Shown here in pieces: positions 1 through 8,955 of a stretch of DNA of 64,000 nt. The DNA is taken from NCBI RefSeq assembly GCF_902809865.1, contig NZ_CADDWH010000001.1, positions 3,833,652 to 3,897,651 on the forward strand, in the 5' to 3' direction. Numbering within the stretch: position 1 is the stretch's first letter; every line of letters begins with the position of its first letter. The notes under the pieces were generated by a model. That model was not told the DNA's origin and did not search any database. It worked only from the letters and a program-made list of their open reading frames with translations. The stretch is from Halobacillus sp. Marseille-Q1614 (GTDB lineage: Bacteria > Bacillota > Bacilli > Bacillales > Halobacillaceae). A program made the position numbers and the translations under genes.

Positions 1-776
1 GTAAAACAGTGAAATTTTTAGAGATAGAGGGTGGGAATGATTACCTGCCGAGGGCTTTCTTGCAGCAGCTTTATGCAAATATTTATTTAAATCAGAAGGT
101 GGAACGGATTTACCAGACACAGGAAGGGGTGCGAATCCAGACGAGAAATCCTCAAAATAAGAAAGTGAATTATTTTTATGGGGATTATGCGATTGTAACA
201 GTTCCATTCTCCGTCTTTCAATTCATCGATGTCGTGCCCTATGATTCAATTCCCTTTAAGAAATGGCAGATCATCCGCGAATTAACCAATGTGCCCGCTG
301 CTAAAATTGGCATTGAATTCAAAAGCCGGTTCTGGGAAAGAAACCAAGTAGGAAATGCGGTATCTGATCGGACCACCCAATTTTCATACGTGCCTAGTCA
401 TGGAATCGGTGCTAAAGGACCTGCGGTTATGCTGGCCAGCTATGGCTGGGGGGAGGATGCTCTTTTATGGGCGAGCGCACCTCCTGAAGTCATGATTCGA
501 GAAGTATTAAAAGACTTGTCGAAAATTTATGGAGATATCGTGTATAAGGAATATATACAGACTGTGGCCTTTAATTGGACTCTCAACCCTTTTTCAGCCG
601 GGTGCTTTACTCTCTTTACACCTGGCCAGGGCAAGGAGTTTTCTGAAATCATACGGCGTCCTGAAGGGAGACTCCATTTTGCCGGAGAGCATACCTCTTC
701 CTTTCATGGCTGGATTGAAGGAGCAATTGAATCAGGAATACGCACTGCTTATGAGGTCAACTCCCGGGATTCATAA
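1..776 (+). CDS. flavin monoamine oxidase family protein, C-terminal part (5' end outside window)
   Basis: The reading frame is open from the first bases of the window; the GTG at 9 is only the first possible start inside it, so the gene is cut at its 5' end. About 256 residues of the substrate-binding and C-terminal FAD-contacting part are visible. The tail carries the family signature FAGEHTSSFHGWIEGAIESG, which contacts the flavin in monoamine and L-amino-acid oxidases. The N-terminal GxGxxG Rossmann segment must lie upstream. The enzyme would oxidise an amine or amino acid to imine plus hydrogen peroxide. The substrate cannot be read from this part. A peroxiredoxin gene follows 237 bp downstream on the same strand. 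Confidence 0.85.
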   Translation, partial: KTVKFLEIEGGNDYLPRAFLQQLYANIYLNQKVERIYQTQEGVRIQTRNPQNKKVNYFYGDYAIVTVPFSVFQFIDVVPYDSIPFKKWQIIRELTNVPAAKIGIEFKSRFWERNQVGNAVSDRTTQFSYVPSHGIGAKGPAVMLASYGWGEDALLWASAPPEVMIREVLKDLSKIYGDIVYKEYIQTVAFNWTLNPFSAGCFTLFTPGQGKEFSEIIRRPEGRLHFAGEHTSSFHGWIEGAIESGIRTAYEVNSRDS

Positions 777-862
777 GGAGGAGAAGAGCGTATTAGAAAT
801 ATAACTATGAGCGAAGGAGAACTGGCAATTTATAAGGGTTCTATCTTGTTGTAAGAATGAGA

Positions 863-890
863 CAGAAACTCTCTGTTCGTTTCTGCCCCT
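863..890 (+). terminator. weak hairpin after the amine oxidase gene
   Basis: A 7-bp stem, CAGAAAC (863-869) with GTTTCTG (879-885), is followed by CCCCTTATTT rather than a clean T-run. It may end the amine oxidase transcript, but the evidence is modest. Confidence 0.3.
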
Positions 891-1013
891 TATTTGGCTT
901 CCTCTCTTTTGATGAGGGACTTTAGTTTCATTCCCTTGATATGGCGGATTTATGTTTCATCGATTGTGGTATGTATAATTATGTAAGATATATTTCCAAA
1001 GGAGGTAGTGAAG

Positions 1014-1673
1014 ATGGACGAAGCAAAAGTCGAAGAGCCAAAAAGCACAATGCCTCGAATTGGGGATCAAGCACCGGACTTTGAAGCACCCACCAGCCAA
1101 GGGAATATCAGGCTGCGTGATTATCAAGGGAAATGGATCGTCTTATTTTCGCATCCATCGGATTTTACACCCGTTTGTACGACAGAGTTTGTCGGGTTTC
1201 AAGAAATCTATCCGGAATTGAAAAAGCTGAACACAGAACTCCTCGGATTAAGTGTAGACAGCGTACCTTCTCACATCGCCTGGATCCGCAGCATTGAAGA
1301 GAACTTCAATACATCGATTGAATTCCCAGTTATTGCTGATCTGGATAAAGCGGTCGCCATGAAATATGGAATGATCATGCCAGGCGAAAGTCAGGTGGAG
1401 ACAAGCCGCGCGGTTTTTGTGATCGATGACAAGAAAAAAATCCGGTCCATCATCTATTATCCACTGACAACCGGAAGAAATATGGATGAAATCTTAAGAC
1501 TGGTGAAAGCACTGCAAACAACAGATGAACATGGAGTCGCAACTCCTGCAAACTGGCAGGAAGGAGATCAAGCTGTTCTTTCCCCGCCGAAGTCACAGGA
1601 GGAAGCGGCACAGAGGGCACAGGAAGAAGGCATCGAGTACATTGACTGGTACATTTCAAAAAAAGATATTTAA
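1014..1673 (+). CDS. 1-Cys type (Prx6-like) peroxiredoxin
   Basis: A thiol peroxidase of 219 residues that reduces hydrogen peroxide and organic hydroperoxides in the cytoplasm. The peroxidatic cysteine sits in DFTPVCTTEF (about residue 55) after the thioredoxin-fold segment. The C-terminal block with ATPANW...GDQAV is typical of the Prx6 branch, which is longer than AhpC. No clear resolving cysteine was seen in the C-terminal part, as expected for 1-Cys enzymes. The ATG at 1014 lies 8 bases after GGAGG (1001-1005). The GTG at 1008 in the same frame is too close to that site to be used. It probably stands alone between terminators and may detoxify peroxide made by oxidases such as its neighbour. 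Confidence 0.92.
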   Translation: MDEAKVEEPKSTMPRIGDQAPDFEAPTSQGNIRLRDYQGKWIVLFSHPSDFTPVCTTEFVGFQEIYPELKKLNTELLGLSVDSVPSHIAWIRSIEENFNTSIEFPVIADLDKAVAMKYGMIMPGESQVETSRAVFVIDDKKKIRSIIYYPLTTGRNMDEILRLVKALQTTDEHGVATPANWQEGDQAVLSPPKSQEEAAQRAQEEGIEYIDWYISKKDI

Positions 1674-1680
1674 AGATGAG

Positions 1681-1712
1681 CAAGACTATCTTTAATAGGA
1701 TAGTCTTGTTTT
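1681..1712 (+). terminator. Rho-independent terminator after peroxiredoxin
   Basis: A perfect 10-bp stem, CAAGACTATC (1681-1690) with GATAGTCTTG (1699-1708), has an 8-base loop and is followed by TTTT. Confidence 0.85.
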
Positions 1713-1771
1713 ATGTTCGATGGAGAACAAATGGAGGAGTCGGGAGTTTTGAAGCGCCACCTTGATCATCA

Positions 1772-3196
1772 TTAAACGTATGAAGATTCAATTTCAAAAA
1801 TAGTACCTTGGTTAAAATCAGTCACTTTCATAGAGCCATATACCCCTAAATATAGTCGGGTTTGGTCTAGGTTCGTTCCCAGATTAACGTAATAAGCAGA
1901 TTGAGACCCAAAATTATAATCGGTTTCAATAATACTAAAATCATTTAGTTTACCATCTAATCTTACCCTGGTATAAGCTAAAACCCCTTTAGCCGGAGTT
2001 TCAGATTCTTCCTTCCGGGCAAGGTCGGTAAACACAACGCTTCCCGTTAAAGCGGGGATGCCTTTTCCCATATATGGCTGGACTCCTGTCAGTGCAGTTC
2101 CCCCAAACTTATCGGGGCGGGGATCTTTATGGAAATAACTAGTTAAAGGCTGAATCCGCCTCACTGAAGTTTCAATGGCTTCATTGTAATAAGCCATCGT
2201 TTTCTCATCCAAATTCGGATTTGCAGGGCAGTCCCTTATAATCGAAGAAGGAAAAGGACCTTCCCATCCTCGCCAACCAAAGTTAATAAATCCTTCCTGG
2301 TCAGGTTCAGATTCCGTTAAAGAAGCTTGAACAAGCTGAGTAACAGGTATTGGCTTATAATGAACGAATGAAAAAATCGATTCTACCAAATGCTGCCCAA
2401 CATTTCCCGCATATTTTATATACTGATTATAATACCTTTGAAATGAAATCCCCGGGATATTGCGAACCCCTTTGGCAATGACCGTAAGTGTTTCCTGAAT
2501 AGGTACGGGTAGTTCATTAAAACGTGTGACTACGGGTGGATGATAGATAGATGTATGTTTAACTACATCAATTTCAATGATTTTACCCGCGATTTCCATT
2601 TCGTCCTGGCTTAAATTAAAAGGATCATAGCCTGATCCACCATCTCCGGTTGATAAAACAAGTTTTCCTGTTTCAGGTGAGAAGTTTAAGCTGTTAAAAC
2701 CATTATGATTGAAAAATGGTCTTCTTAAGTTAAGTAATGTGCGTCTTATTTGAGGTTGGCCATTCGATGGTAAAATCCATTCTTCAACGGTGTCCATATG
2801 ATCATATTGAGTATCCCTATTTGTCCACCTTAGGTTTAAAGTTTTGGGATCACACGGGTCAGGATTAAAAGATTCAGAAAGAGCACCTGGACCTTGTGTT
2901 CCAGCTGCTGAATAATGAAGATAAAACAAACCGTTATTATAAAATTCTGGATGAAACGCTAGCCCCAGCAATCCTCGCTCATCATATCCACCACCAGAAA
3001 CACCTAGTTTTATGATTCGAGGGCGAATATCTAAAAACGTCCTAATCTCCCCGTTCCCTATGTAAAAGATTTCTCCTACCTGAGTTGCAATAAATAACCT
3101 TTCCATGGAGTCACCCGGAAGTATAGCTGTTTTCAAGACAGTAGGTAAATTTATCCTATTTACAATAGGACGTAATCGAACCTTAACTTTTCTCAA
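1772..3196 (-). CDS. PQQ-dependent sugar dehydrogenase-like (glucose/sorbosone dehydrogenase fold) protein
   Basis: A 474-residue six-bladed beta-propeller protein of the glucose/sorbosone dehydrogenase family. Family marks include GLLGLAFHPEF, LYLHYS-like strands, the RRPFFNHNGFNSLNFSP segment with its histidine, and a STGDGGSGYDP loop. The family oxidises sugars with PQQ as cofactor, but several members are orphan binding proteins. No signal peptide or lipobox is visible, unlike many secreted relatives. The start is TTG at 3196, with GAAGGAG 11 bases upstream on the minus strand. It is convergent with the peroxiredoxin gene. No PQQ biosynthesis genes are seen in the window, so catalytic activity is uncertain. 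Confidence 0.75.
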   Translation of the reverse strand: MRKVKVRLRPIVNRINLPTVLKTAILPGDSMERLFIATQVGEIFYIGNGEIRTFLDIRPRIIKLGVSGGGYDERGLLGLAFHPEFYNNGLFYLHYSAAGTQGPGALSESFNPDPCDPKTLNLRWTNRDTQYDHMDTVEEWILPSNGQPQIRRTLLNLRRPFFNHNGFNSLNFSPETGKLVLSTGDGGSGYDPFNLSQDEMEIAGKIIEIDVVKHTSIYHPPVVTRFNELPVPIQETLTVIAKGVRNIPGISFQRYYNQYIKYAGNVGQHLVESIFSFVHYKPIPVTQLVQASLTESEPDQEGFINFGWRGWEGPFPSSIIRDCPANPNLDEKTMAYYNEAIETSVRRIQPLTSYFHKDPRPDKFGGTALTGVQPYMGKGIPALTGSVVFTDLARKEESETPAKGVLAYTRVRLDGKLNDFSIIETDYNFGSQSAYYVNLGTNLDQTRLYLGVYGSMKVTDFNQGTIFEIESSYV

Positions 3197-3547
3197 CTAA
3201 CTTTACACTCCTTCTAATGGTTTTCTTTTATAAGAATATGATGAGAACAGTTCTAATAGTACCAATGAGGGCTGCAGAAGCTTCAAGGCTTGCACCATTA
3301 TCCGTACCAGAGTAAAGCCATTTTCATTCATTCCAGCGGCCCCCATACTGCAAAGGACCCGCATAATGACTTCCTTGGTTGTTCATGAAAATAAAATGTA
3401 TCAACTACACGTATGTAAACATATCCGTGAGATGCCACTATCTCGGTACAGTATTAGGAAAATGTTTAGAAAAGGGACAACTTAATCTTCAATAATTTCC
3501 AGCATAAACTCCTTTCTCACTGCATTTACCTATTATGGGGGTGTCAG
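3197..3547. other. intergenic region, possible decayed coding stretch
   Basis: No intact gene is visible. On the minus strand a short stretch around 3250-3360 reads protein-like (SGTDNGASLEASAALIG) but contains stops and has no recognisable family. It may be the remnant of a lost gene. Promoters for both flanking genes must lie here. Confidence 0.25.
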
Positions 3548-4105
3548 ATGCGGTCATTTTTCAAAAAAGTATTATGGGAAGAGGAGTTAACTCCGGCTAT
3601 TGACAGTTATTCTAAGACAATGCGGCTTGTAGTTGGTGCCCTATTAGGTTCAATCGCCTTTATTTTTCAATCTGCGGGGATTTTCTCTGGTATGGGTTAT
3701 ATACTGAGCATGATGAGCACTGGTCCTCTTGTGCTGGCTAGCTTATTGGCACTCAGAATAGGGATAATGACTTATTTCGTCACCCTATTTTTATTGGCAA
3801 TGTTCCAGCCAAGTGAGCTATTGGTGTTCCTCTTTACCACAGGATTATTAGGAATCAGTTTAGGTATTGGTCTTAAGTATTTAAAGAGAGGTATTTTTAT
3901 TCTTCCATTTGCAGCTTCATGTTTAACATTAGGTATAAGTATTTTATTATATGGATTTAAATTTTCTATACTGGGACCGTCGGTAACCTCTCACTTTAAT
4001 AGTATGGTTATTTTAGGGACATTTGCTTTTTCCTTAGTGTATAGCTGGATTTGGAAAAAATTAAGTATCTCTGCTTTCAAAGTCCTAAACAAGGTTTTAT
4101 TCTAG
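3548..4105 (+). CDS. integral membrane protein of unknown function
   Basis: A 185-residue protein with about five hydrophobic helices, a short charged N-terminus (MRSFFKKVLWEEEL) and a basic C-terminal end. The arrangement of short helices around glycine-rich turns (GALLGSIAF, GMGYILSMMSTGP) recalls the substrate-binding components of ECF transporters and other small Bacillus membrane proteins, but no diagnostic motif is visible. The ATG follows GGGGGTG at a usable distance. The gene is monocistronic, with a strong terminator just downstream. Confidence 0.65.
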   Translation: MRSFFKKVLWEEELTPAIDSYSKTMRLVVGALLGSIAFIFQSAGIFSGMGYILSMMSTGPLVLASLLALRIGIMTYFVTLFLLAMFQPSELLVFLFTTGLLGISLGIGLKYLKRGIFILPFAASCLTLGISILLYGFKFSILGPSVTSHFNSMVILGTFAFSLVYSWIWKKLSISAFKVLNKVLF

Positions 4106-4140
4106 ACGATTGTCTTATTGGAAATAAGGTTTACCTTTGA

Positions 4141-4172
4141 AAGAAGCAGTTAGAGATAACTGCTTCTTCTTT
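4141..4172 (+). terminator. Rho-independent terminator
   Basis: A 12-bp perfect stem, AAGAAGCAGTTA (4141-4152) with TAACTGCTTCTT (4157-4168), has a GAGA tetraloop and is followed by a T-rich tail. Confidence 0.88.
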
Positions 4173-4284
4173 ATTCATATAATTTAATCTTTAATGAAAT
4201 TGATTTCTTATTTAATGAAAGGGTGCTAAAGGAAAAGAATTTCGTTGTAGGTATTTCAATTTCAAGTCTTCCACATAAGGGGGT

Positions 4285-4318
4285 GATTATGTAATAAGCG
4301 TCGTTTCCTTACATAATC
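4285..4318. repeat. 10-bp inverted repeat upstream of the DUF2935 gene
   Basis: GATTATGTAA (4285-4294) and TTACATAATC (4309-4318) form a perfect 10-bp dyad with a 14-base spacer. There is no T-run after it, so it may be an operator or RNA hairpin in the 338-bp gap before the next gene. The rest of the gap shows nothing clear. Confidence 0.4.
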
Positions 4319-4443
4319 CAGACTCGGATTAGTGAACCGCATTTTAAAGATCTGTTGTGGAATTAGTGAAATAATGCCAGGTTCTTTCAAATATAATTAG
4401 CGCATATAATCTCTTCGGTGAAAACTTTCTGGGGGGGAATTAT

Positions 4444-5235
4444 ATGGCTAGTCCATTTGTAGCTCGTTCATTGGATGAAATCCGTTTCTGGTCTAGGATT
4501 ATGAAAGAGCACGCCTTATTTCTAAGTCTCGGATTTAACTTTGGCGATACGAAATTAATCCAAGAGGCACAGCAGTTTATTGATTTGTTTGAACGAGTTG
4601 AACAACAATTAAGTCAATTCAATGTAAACTCTGACCCTCAACAAATCGCAGCTTTTAATAATCAAGTATATCAAGCCGCTTATTCTATTTGGGCCTATAA
4701 GCGAAAAGTCCTTGGATTGACGCTGCGATGTGAAATAAGGTCCAACAATTATCCTCTATTACTAGACCATACGAGTCGGGAGGCCGCTTATTTTGCTGAA
4801 CGGTTGAAAGAATTAAATGAAGGGAAATTGGAACCAACTCCTGCTAGAATTATAAAAGAGAACGTGTTCTTCTTAAGAATAATGGCGGATCATTCTAAAT
4901 TTATAGGTCATCTACTCGATCCATCTGAAAGAAAATTGGTTGACCAAGCGAGAGAATTTAGTCACGATTTTGATCAACTAGTTTTTCAGGCAACCGACTT
5001 AGATTCAATGCGTCCTCAGTCAGAAACTCAACCAATTTTAAATCATTTCCTTGATGAAAATCGGGTTTCAGTAGTTGCTCTTCGAGACTTTAAGAAAGCA
5101 GCAAAAGAATTGATTGAAGAATGTAGGGTCAAAAGCAATATCCATCCTCTTTTAGCTGACCACGTTTTCCGTGAAGCAGAAAGGTTCCTTCATATTATAG
5201 ATATGTTTGAGGCCAGCCTTACTGCCAATAAATAA
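4444..5235 (+). CDS. DUF2935 domain-containing protein
   Basis: A 263-residue, all-helical protein that matches the DUF2935 family of Bacillus and Clostridium. It holds two related halves: the first begins EIRFWSRIMKEHALFLSLG, and the second contains ENVFFLRIMADHSKFIGHLL. Each half has spaced His and Glu residues of the kind that bind a di-metal centre in hemerythrin-like four-helix bundles. The function is not established; related proteins are found in spore formers. The start ATG lies just after a GGGGGG ribosome site. Confidence 0.85.
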   Translation: MASPFVARSLDEIRFWSRIMKEHALFLSLGFNFGDTKLIQEAQQFIDLFERVEQQLSQFNVNSDPQQIAAFNNQVYQAAYSIWAYKRKVLGLTLRCEIRSNNYPLLLDHTSREAAYFAERLKELNEGKLEPTPARIIKENVFFLRIMADHSKFIGHLLDPSERKLVDQAREFSHDFDQLVFQATDLDSMRPQSETQPILNHFLDENRVSVVALRDFKKAAKELIEECRVKSNIHPLLADHVFREAERFLHIIDMFEASLTANK

Positions 5236-5450
5236 ACAATTTAATAAAATGCCAAGGATTGCAAAATAAAGATGACGAGGACCGCTACAATCAATAGAGT
5301 GTTAGTTTGTTTTCAACACTTAGCCCATAAGGAAGTCTACCGATCAACTCAAAGCTGTAAATCTGGTTCACACCTAAAACCAAGAATAATATAAAGTAAT
5401 CCAACCATTAAAAAAATACCTTAGAAACATTGATTTCAATTTATAACCTT

Positions 5451-5486
5451 AAAGGCGCAGCTAAATAATTGGCATTGCGTCTTTTT
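5451..5486 (+). terminator. probable Rho-independent terminator
   Basis: AAAGGCGCA (5451-5459) pairs with TGCGTCTTT (5476-5484) with one G-U pair, followed by T residues to 5486. It is about 215 bp after the DUF2935 stop. Nothing else is recognisable between 5236 and 5770. Confidence 0.6.
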
Positions 5487-5770
5487 ATGTTAGGAAAGGT
5501 TGAGCAATTATTTTTGTTTTGAAATAACTTTGAACAAAGTCAGAGGGTTGCTATTTATTGATAAATAATAAGAAATGAGGTAGATGAATGGAAGGGGATC
5601 ACATCTTCAGCTCCATATCTTTCTACATAAAGCTTTTTTCCTAGAATCTTAACAAGGTATAGGTTTCCATTACCTTTCTACTCGAATACAGGACACGTGC
5701 TAAACGAATTCAAAACTTTAGGGACTTAATGAGATGTCTGCAAAACATGCATTGATTTAAAAGTGTAATA

Positions 5771-5800
5771 TTGTTAAAATTAAAAAAATTCAAATATTAT
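5771..5800 (+). promoter_or_regulatory. probable sigma-A promoter of the aminotransferase operon
   Basis: TTGTTA (5771-5776) and TATTAT (5795-5800) are separated by 18 bases in a very A/T-rich stretch. The transcript would carry a leader of about 150 bases before the TTG start at 5960. Confidence 0.45.
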
Positions 5801-5863
5801 TGTGACATAACTGTATATTCTAATTGACTCTGCTAATCTAATGCAGCGCATCCCATTAGAAAT

Positions 5864-5936
5864 AAAACCAGTATTTGCTCGAGAGAAAAGTATAAAGGTT
5901 TATACTCTTATTTCTTGTGCACAATACTGGTTTTTT
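5864..5936 (+). promoter_or_regulatory. leader hairpin with terminator tail (possible attenuator) before the aminotransferase gene
   Basis: AAAACCAGTATT (5864-5875) pairs with AATACTGGTTTT (5923-5934), and the last strand runs into TTTTTT. Inside, AGTATAA pairs with TTATACT around 5889-5906, so the whole 73 bases can fold as one long arm. It ends only 24 bases before the start codon, between the likely promoter and the ribosome site. That is where a conditional terminator would sit. No known riboswitch class was recognised. Confidence 0.55.
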
Positions 5937-5959
5937 AATAAGAAAATGGAGGTCGTAAC

Positions 5960-7306
5960 TTGGAACATCTTATTGATTTGGATCGAAAGCATTTTCTGCA
6001 CCCTACCTCTTCTATCCAGCAGCAGCAAAAGCAGGGGGCAAAATTAATCGTAGATAAGGGGGAGGGGATATATTTAACAGATATTCATGGAAACACATTC
6101 ATCGATGCGATGTCTTCTCTATGGAATGTACATATCGGACATGGAAGAGAGGAACTGGCAGAAGCAGCAGCTGACCAAATGAAGAAATTAGCGTTTAGCT
6201 CAGCGTTTTCTACATTCAGTCATGAGCCGGGGATTCGCTTAGCTGAGAAGATTGCCTCGATTTCTCCTGATCGTATGAACACGGTGTTCTTCACTTCAGG
6301 CGGCTCTGAGTCTAATGACACAGCTATTAAGCTGGTACGTCATTATTGGAAAATACAAGGGCAGCCGGGCCGCAGGAAAATCATTGCTTTAAAACGGGCG
6401 TATCATGGAGTAGCTGCTGCTTCTACCAGTGCTACAGGTATTCAGGAGTTTTGGGATATGGCGGGTCACATCATGAACGACTTTGTTCATGCCGAAACTT
6501 CTTATCAAAGGACAACAAAGGAAGCGGCTGCCTCCCTTCGGCAAAAAATTGAAGAAGAGGGACCGGAAACAATCGCAGCTTTTATAGCGGAACCGGTTCA
6601 AGGGGCTGGCGGGGTGTTGATGCCATCAGAAGGTTACTTCAGGGAGGTTCGAAAGCTGTGTGATGAATATGGGATCTTATTTATAGCTGATGAGGTGATC
6701 ACTGGATTTGGCCGAACGGGAGAAATGTTTGGTTTGGATAACTGGGGAGTGATTCCAGATGTCATGACGTTTGCAAAGGGAGTAACAAGCGGCTATATGC
6801 CGCTTGGCGGAGTAGTCATTTCCGATAAGATTCATGAAGTGCTAATCGCTCATTCAAAAGGAACCTTATTCCATGGGTTTACATATAGCGGTCATCCAAC
6901 GGCCGCAGCTGTTGGTCTTAAAAATATTGAATTAATAGAAGAAGAAAGGCTTATTGAGAATTCAAGGAAAATGGGCGTGAAATTATTAGAAGGCTTTAAG
7001 GAAATGAGGAAACGGCTCGAAATCGTCGGTGATGTAAGGGCTCTTGGTTTGCTGGGAGCTGTGGAGCTCGTAAAGAACCCTGAAACGAATGAAAGCTTTG
7101 CAAAACATCTGCACGTGGCTCCTAGAGTTATTGAAGAACTGCACAAACGAGGGGTCATTTGCAGGGCGGTTACTTATGAACAAAGTGACATTATTTGTTT
7201 CGCCCCGCCGTTAATCATTAAGGAAGATCAAATAAGCGAAATTCTAGATCGATTATATGATTCTATTTTGACTGTACAAAAAGAATTGCAGAGTCAGGCC
7301 CGATAG
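5960..7306 (+). CDS. class III (omega) aminotransferase, PLP-dependent
   Basis: A 448-residue fold-type I aminotransferase. Visible marks are VFFTSGGSESNDTAIKLVR for phosphate binding, YHG in KRAYHGVAAAS, the FIADEVITGFGRTG segment with the cofactor-binding aspartate, and the Schiff-base lysine in MTFAKGVTSGYMPLGG. It would move an amino group from an omega- or beta-amino compound to a keto acid such as pyruvate. The start is TTG at 5960, 7 bases after GGAGG (5948-5952). It is first in an operon with an amidohydrolase and a sodium symporter, which suggests uptake and breakdown of an amide or amine. The substrate cannot be read from sequence. Confidence 0.88.
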   Translation: MEHLIDLDRKHFLHPTSSIQQQQKQGAKLIVDKGEGIYLTDIHGNTFIDAMSSLWNVHIGHGREELAEAAADQMKKLAFSSAFSTFSHEPGIRLAEKIASISPDRMNTVFFTSGGSESNDTAIKLVRHYWKIQGQPGRRKIIALKRAYHGVAAASTSATGIQEFWDMAGHIMNDFVHAETSYQRTTKEAAASLRQKIEEEGPETIAAFIAEPVQGAGGVLMPSEGYFREVRKLCDEYGILFIADEVITGFGRTGEMFGLDNWGVIPDVMTFAKGVTSGYMPLGGVVISDKIHEVLIAHSKGTLFHGFTYSGHPTAAAVGLKNIELIEEERLIENSRKMGVKLLEGFKEMRKRLEIVGDVRALGLLGAVELVKNPETNESFAKHLHVAPRVIEELHKRGVICRAVTYEQSDIICFAPPLIIKEDQISEILDRLYDSILTVQKELQSQAR

Positions 7307-7328
7307 AAGGGAGCAGGAGGTCGTCGTA

Positions 7329-8936
7329 ATGAATGGAGCAGATTTAATTTTTTTAAATGGACATGTACTTACGATGGATGATGATTTACCTTCAGCAAGC
7401 GCTGTCGCTGTGAATAATGGAAGGATTGTGTATGTAGGTGATCGAGACAATGTATTCAATTGGAAGGGTGAGAACACGGAGATCGTTGATTTGCAGGGCA
7501 AAACCCTGATGCCTGGTTTTATAGAGAGCCATATCCATCCTGCTGTTTATGCGGCTTCTTTATTAGAAGTCGATTGTAAGCCAGAGGCTGCTCCATCGAT
7601 ACAGGACTTGTTGGATAAGGTTAAGGAAAAAGCAGCGGTTACCCCAGAAAATCATTGGATCGTAGGCTGGGGCTTTGATGATAGCAAACTGGAAGAAAGA
7701 CGTAACCCCACCCGCTTTGATTTAGATGAGGCGGCCCCCGATCATCCTGTCGTGCTGAAACGAACTTGTGCTCATATGGCCGTTGCCAATTCAAAAGCTT
7801 TTGAGTTAAGTGGGATCACAGAAGCAACGGCAAACCCTCAAGGAGGGCATTTGGAGCGGGACCAAGCCGGCTCTTTGACAGGATTATTACAAGAGAAAGC
7901 GCAAGGCCTTCTAAAAACCCCTCCATACAGCCGGGAAGATATGGTCAAGGGAATGAAACTGGCCCAAACAAAGCTGGCATCCTGGGGAATTACGACGGTC
8001 CATGATATGTCGACCCAAACAGAGGATCTTCAACTCTATCAATATTTATTAGAGCAGGATGAATTGAGCGTTCGAGTGCGGCCGTGGATGTGGGCGATTG
8101 ATCAAAATGGTTTCAACGGTTCTATGGAAGAGGTTTTAAAAGTTGGAGTAAGAAGCGGCTTTGGAAACGATCAATTAAAAATCCAAGGATTAAAATTTAT
8201 GCTCGATGGCAGTATTGGGGGCAAAACCGCGGCTGTTTCCGATCCTTATCTAGGAACCGAAGAAACAGGTATTCTTTATAACACAGTCGAGGAGATGGCC
8301 CCTCTTATGAAAAGAGGGATTGAATCAGGGATGCGGATTGCGATCCATGCCATTGGCGATCGTGCCATTGATGTGGCGATTCATTCTTTTTTGGAAACTA
8401 GTAAAACTGAAAATATAGCGGATATGCGTAATCGGATCGAGCATTGTATTTTCCCTTCGAAAACTCATATGGAAAAAATGAAAGAACTGGGATTGATGGC
8501 TGCCTCATCGATAGGTTTTATGTATCACATTGGAGACAACTATGTAAAAAAATTAGGGGAAGAGCGTATGAAACAATCATTTCCTCATAAGTCGTTTAAA
8601 GAGTTTGGGATTCCAGCTCCCGGTAATTCTGATTTGCCTATTACGGATGGAAACCCGTGGTTTGGAATTTACAGTGCCGTTACAAGAAAGACTCATAGTG
8701 GACAACTTATTGATGAAGAAGAAAGCATAAGTGTATGGGAGGCATTAAAAGCCTACACCACATATGCAGCTTATAGTTCTTTTGAAGAAAACATATTGGG
8801 GGTGATCAAACCTCAAGCTTATGCCGACCTGATGGTGGTTTCGGATCATCCCATGGAAATGAAGGAAGAAGAACTGCTGAGGATTCAAACGGAAAGAACG
8901 TATGTGGCGGGAAAGTTAATTTACAGCAAATCATAA
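7329..8936 (+). CDS. amidohydrolase family protein (YtcJ-like)
   Basis: A 535-residue metal-dependent hydrolase of the YtcJ/AepA branch of the amidohydrolase superfamily. The N-terminal strand block is followed by the metal site in MPGFIESHIHP, then a HAIGDRAID histidine motif, the IEHC segment, and a late aspartate in PAPGNSDLPITDGNPW. The family cleaves C-N bonds in amides and related compounds; exact substrates are mostly unknown. The ATG at 7329 follows GGAGG closely and lies 22 bp after the aminotransferase stop, so the genes are co-transcribed. It may release the amine that the aminotransferase then uses. Confidence 0.87.
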   Translation: MNGADLIFLNGHVLTMDDDLPSASAVAVNNGRIVYVGDRDNVFNWKGENTEIVDLQGKTLMPGFIESHIHPAVYAASLLEVDCKPEAAPSIQDLLDKVKEKAAVTPENHWIVGWGFDDSKLEERRNPTRFDLDEAAPDHPVVLKRTCAHMAVANSKAFELSGITEATANPQGGHLERDQAGSLTGLLQEKAQGLLKTPPYSREDMVKGMKLAQTKLASWGITTVHDMSTQTEDLQLYQYLLEQDELSVRVRPWMWAIDQNGFNGSMEEVLKVGVRSGFGNDQLKIQGLKFMLDGSIGGKTAAVSDPYLGTEETGILYNTVEEMAPLMKRGIESGMRIAIHAIGDRAIDVAIHSFLETSKTENIADMRNRIEHCIFPSKTHMEKMKELGLMAASSIGFMYHIGDNYVKKLGEERMKQSFPHKSFKEFGIPAPGNSDLPITDGNPWFGIYSAVTRKTHSGQLIDEEESISVWEALKAYTTYAAYSSFEENILGVIKPQAYADLMVVSDHPMEMKEEELLRIQTERTYVAGKLIYSKS

Positions 8937-8955
8937 AAAGGGGAAGGGTGAATGT

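Noticed and set aside
5841..6047. 68-codon frame over the aminotransferase leader
   Set aside because: Runs through the leader hairpin and into the aminotransferase gene in another frame.
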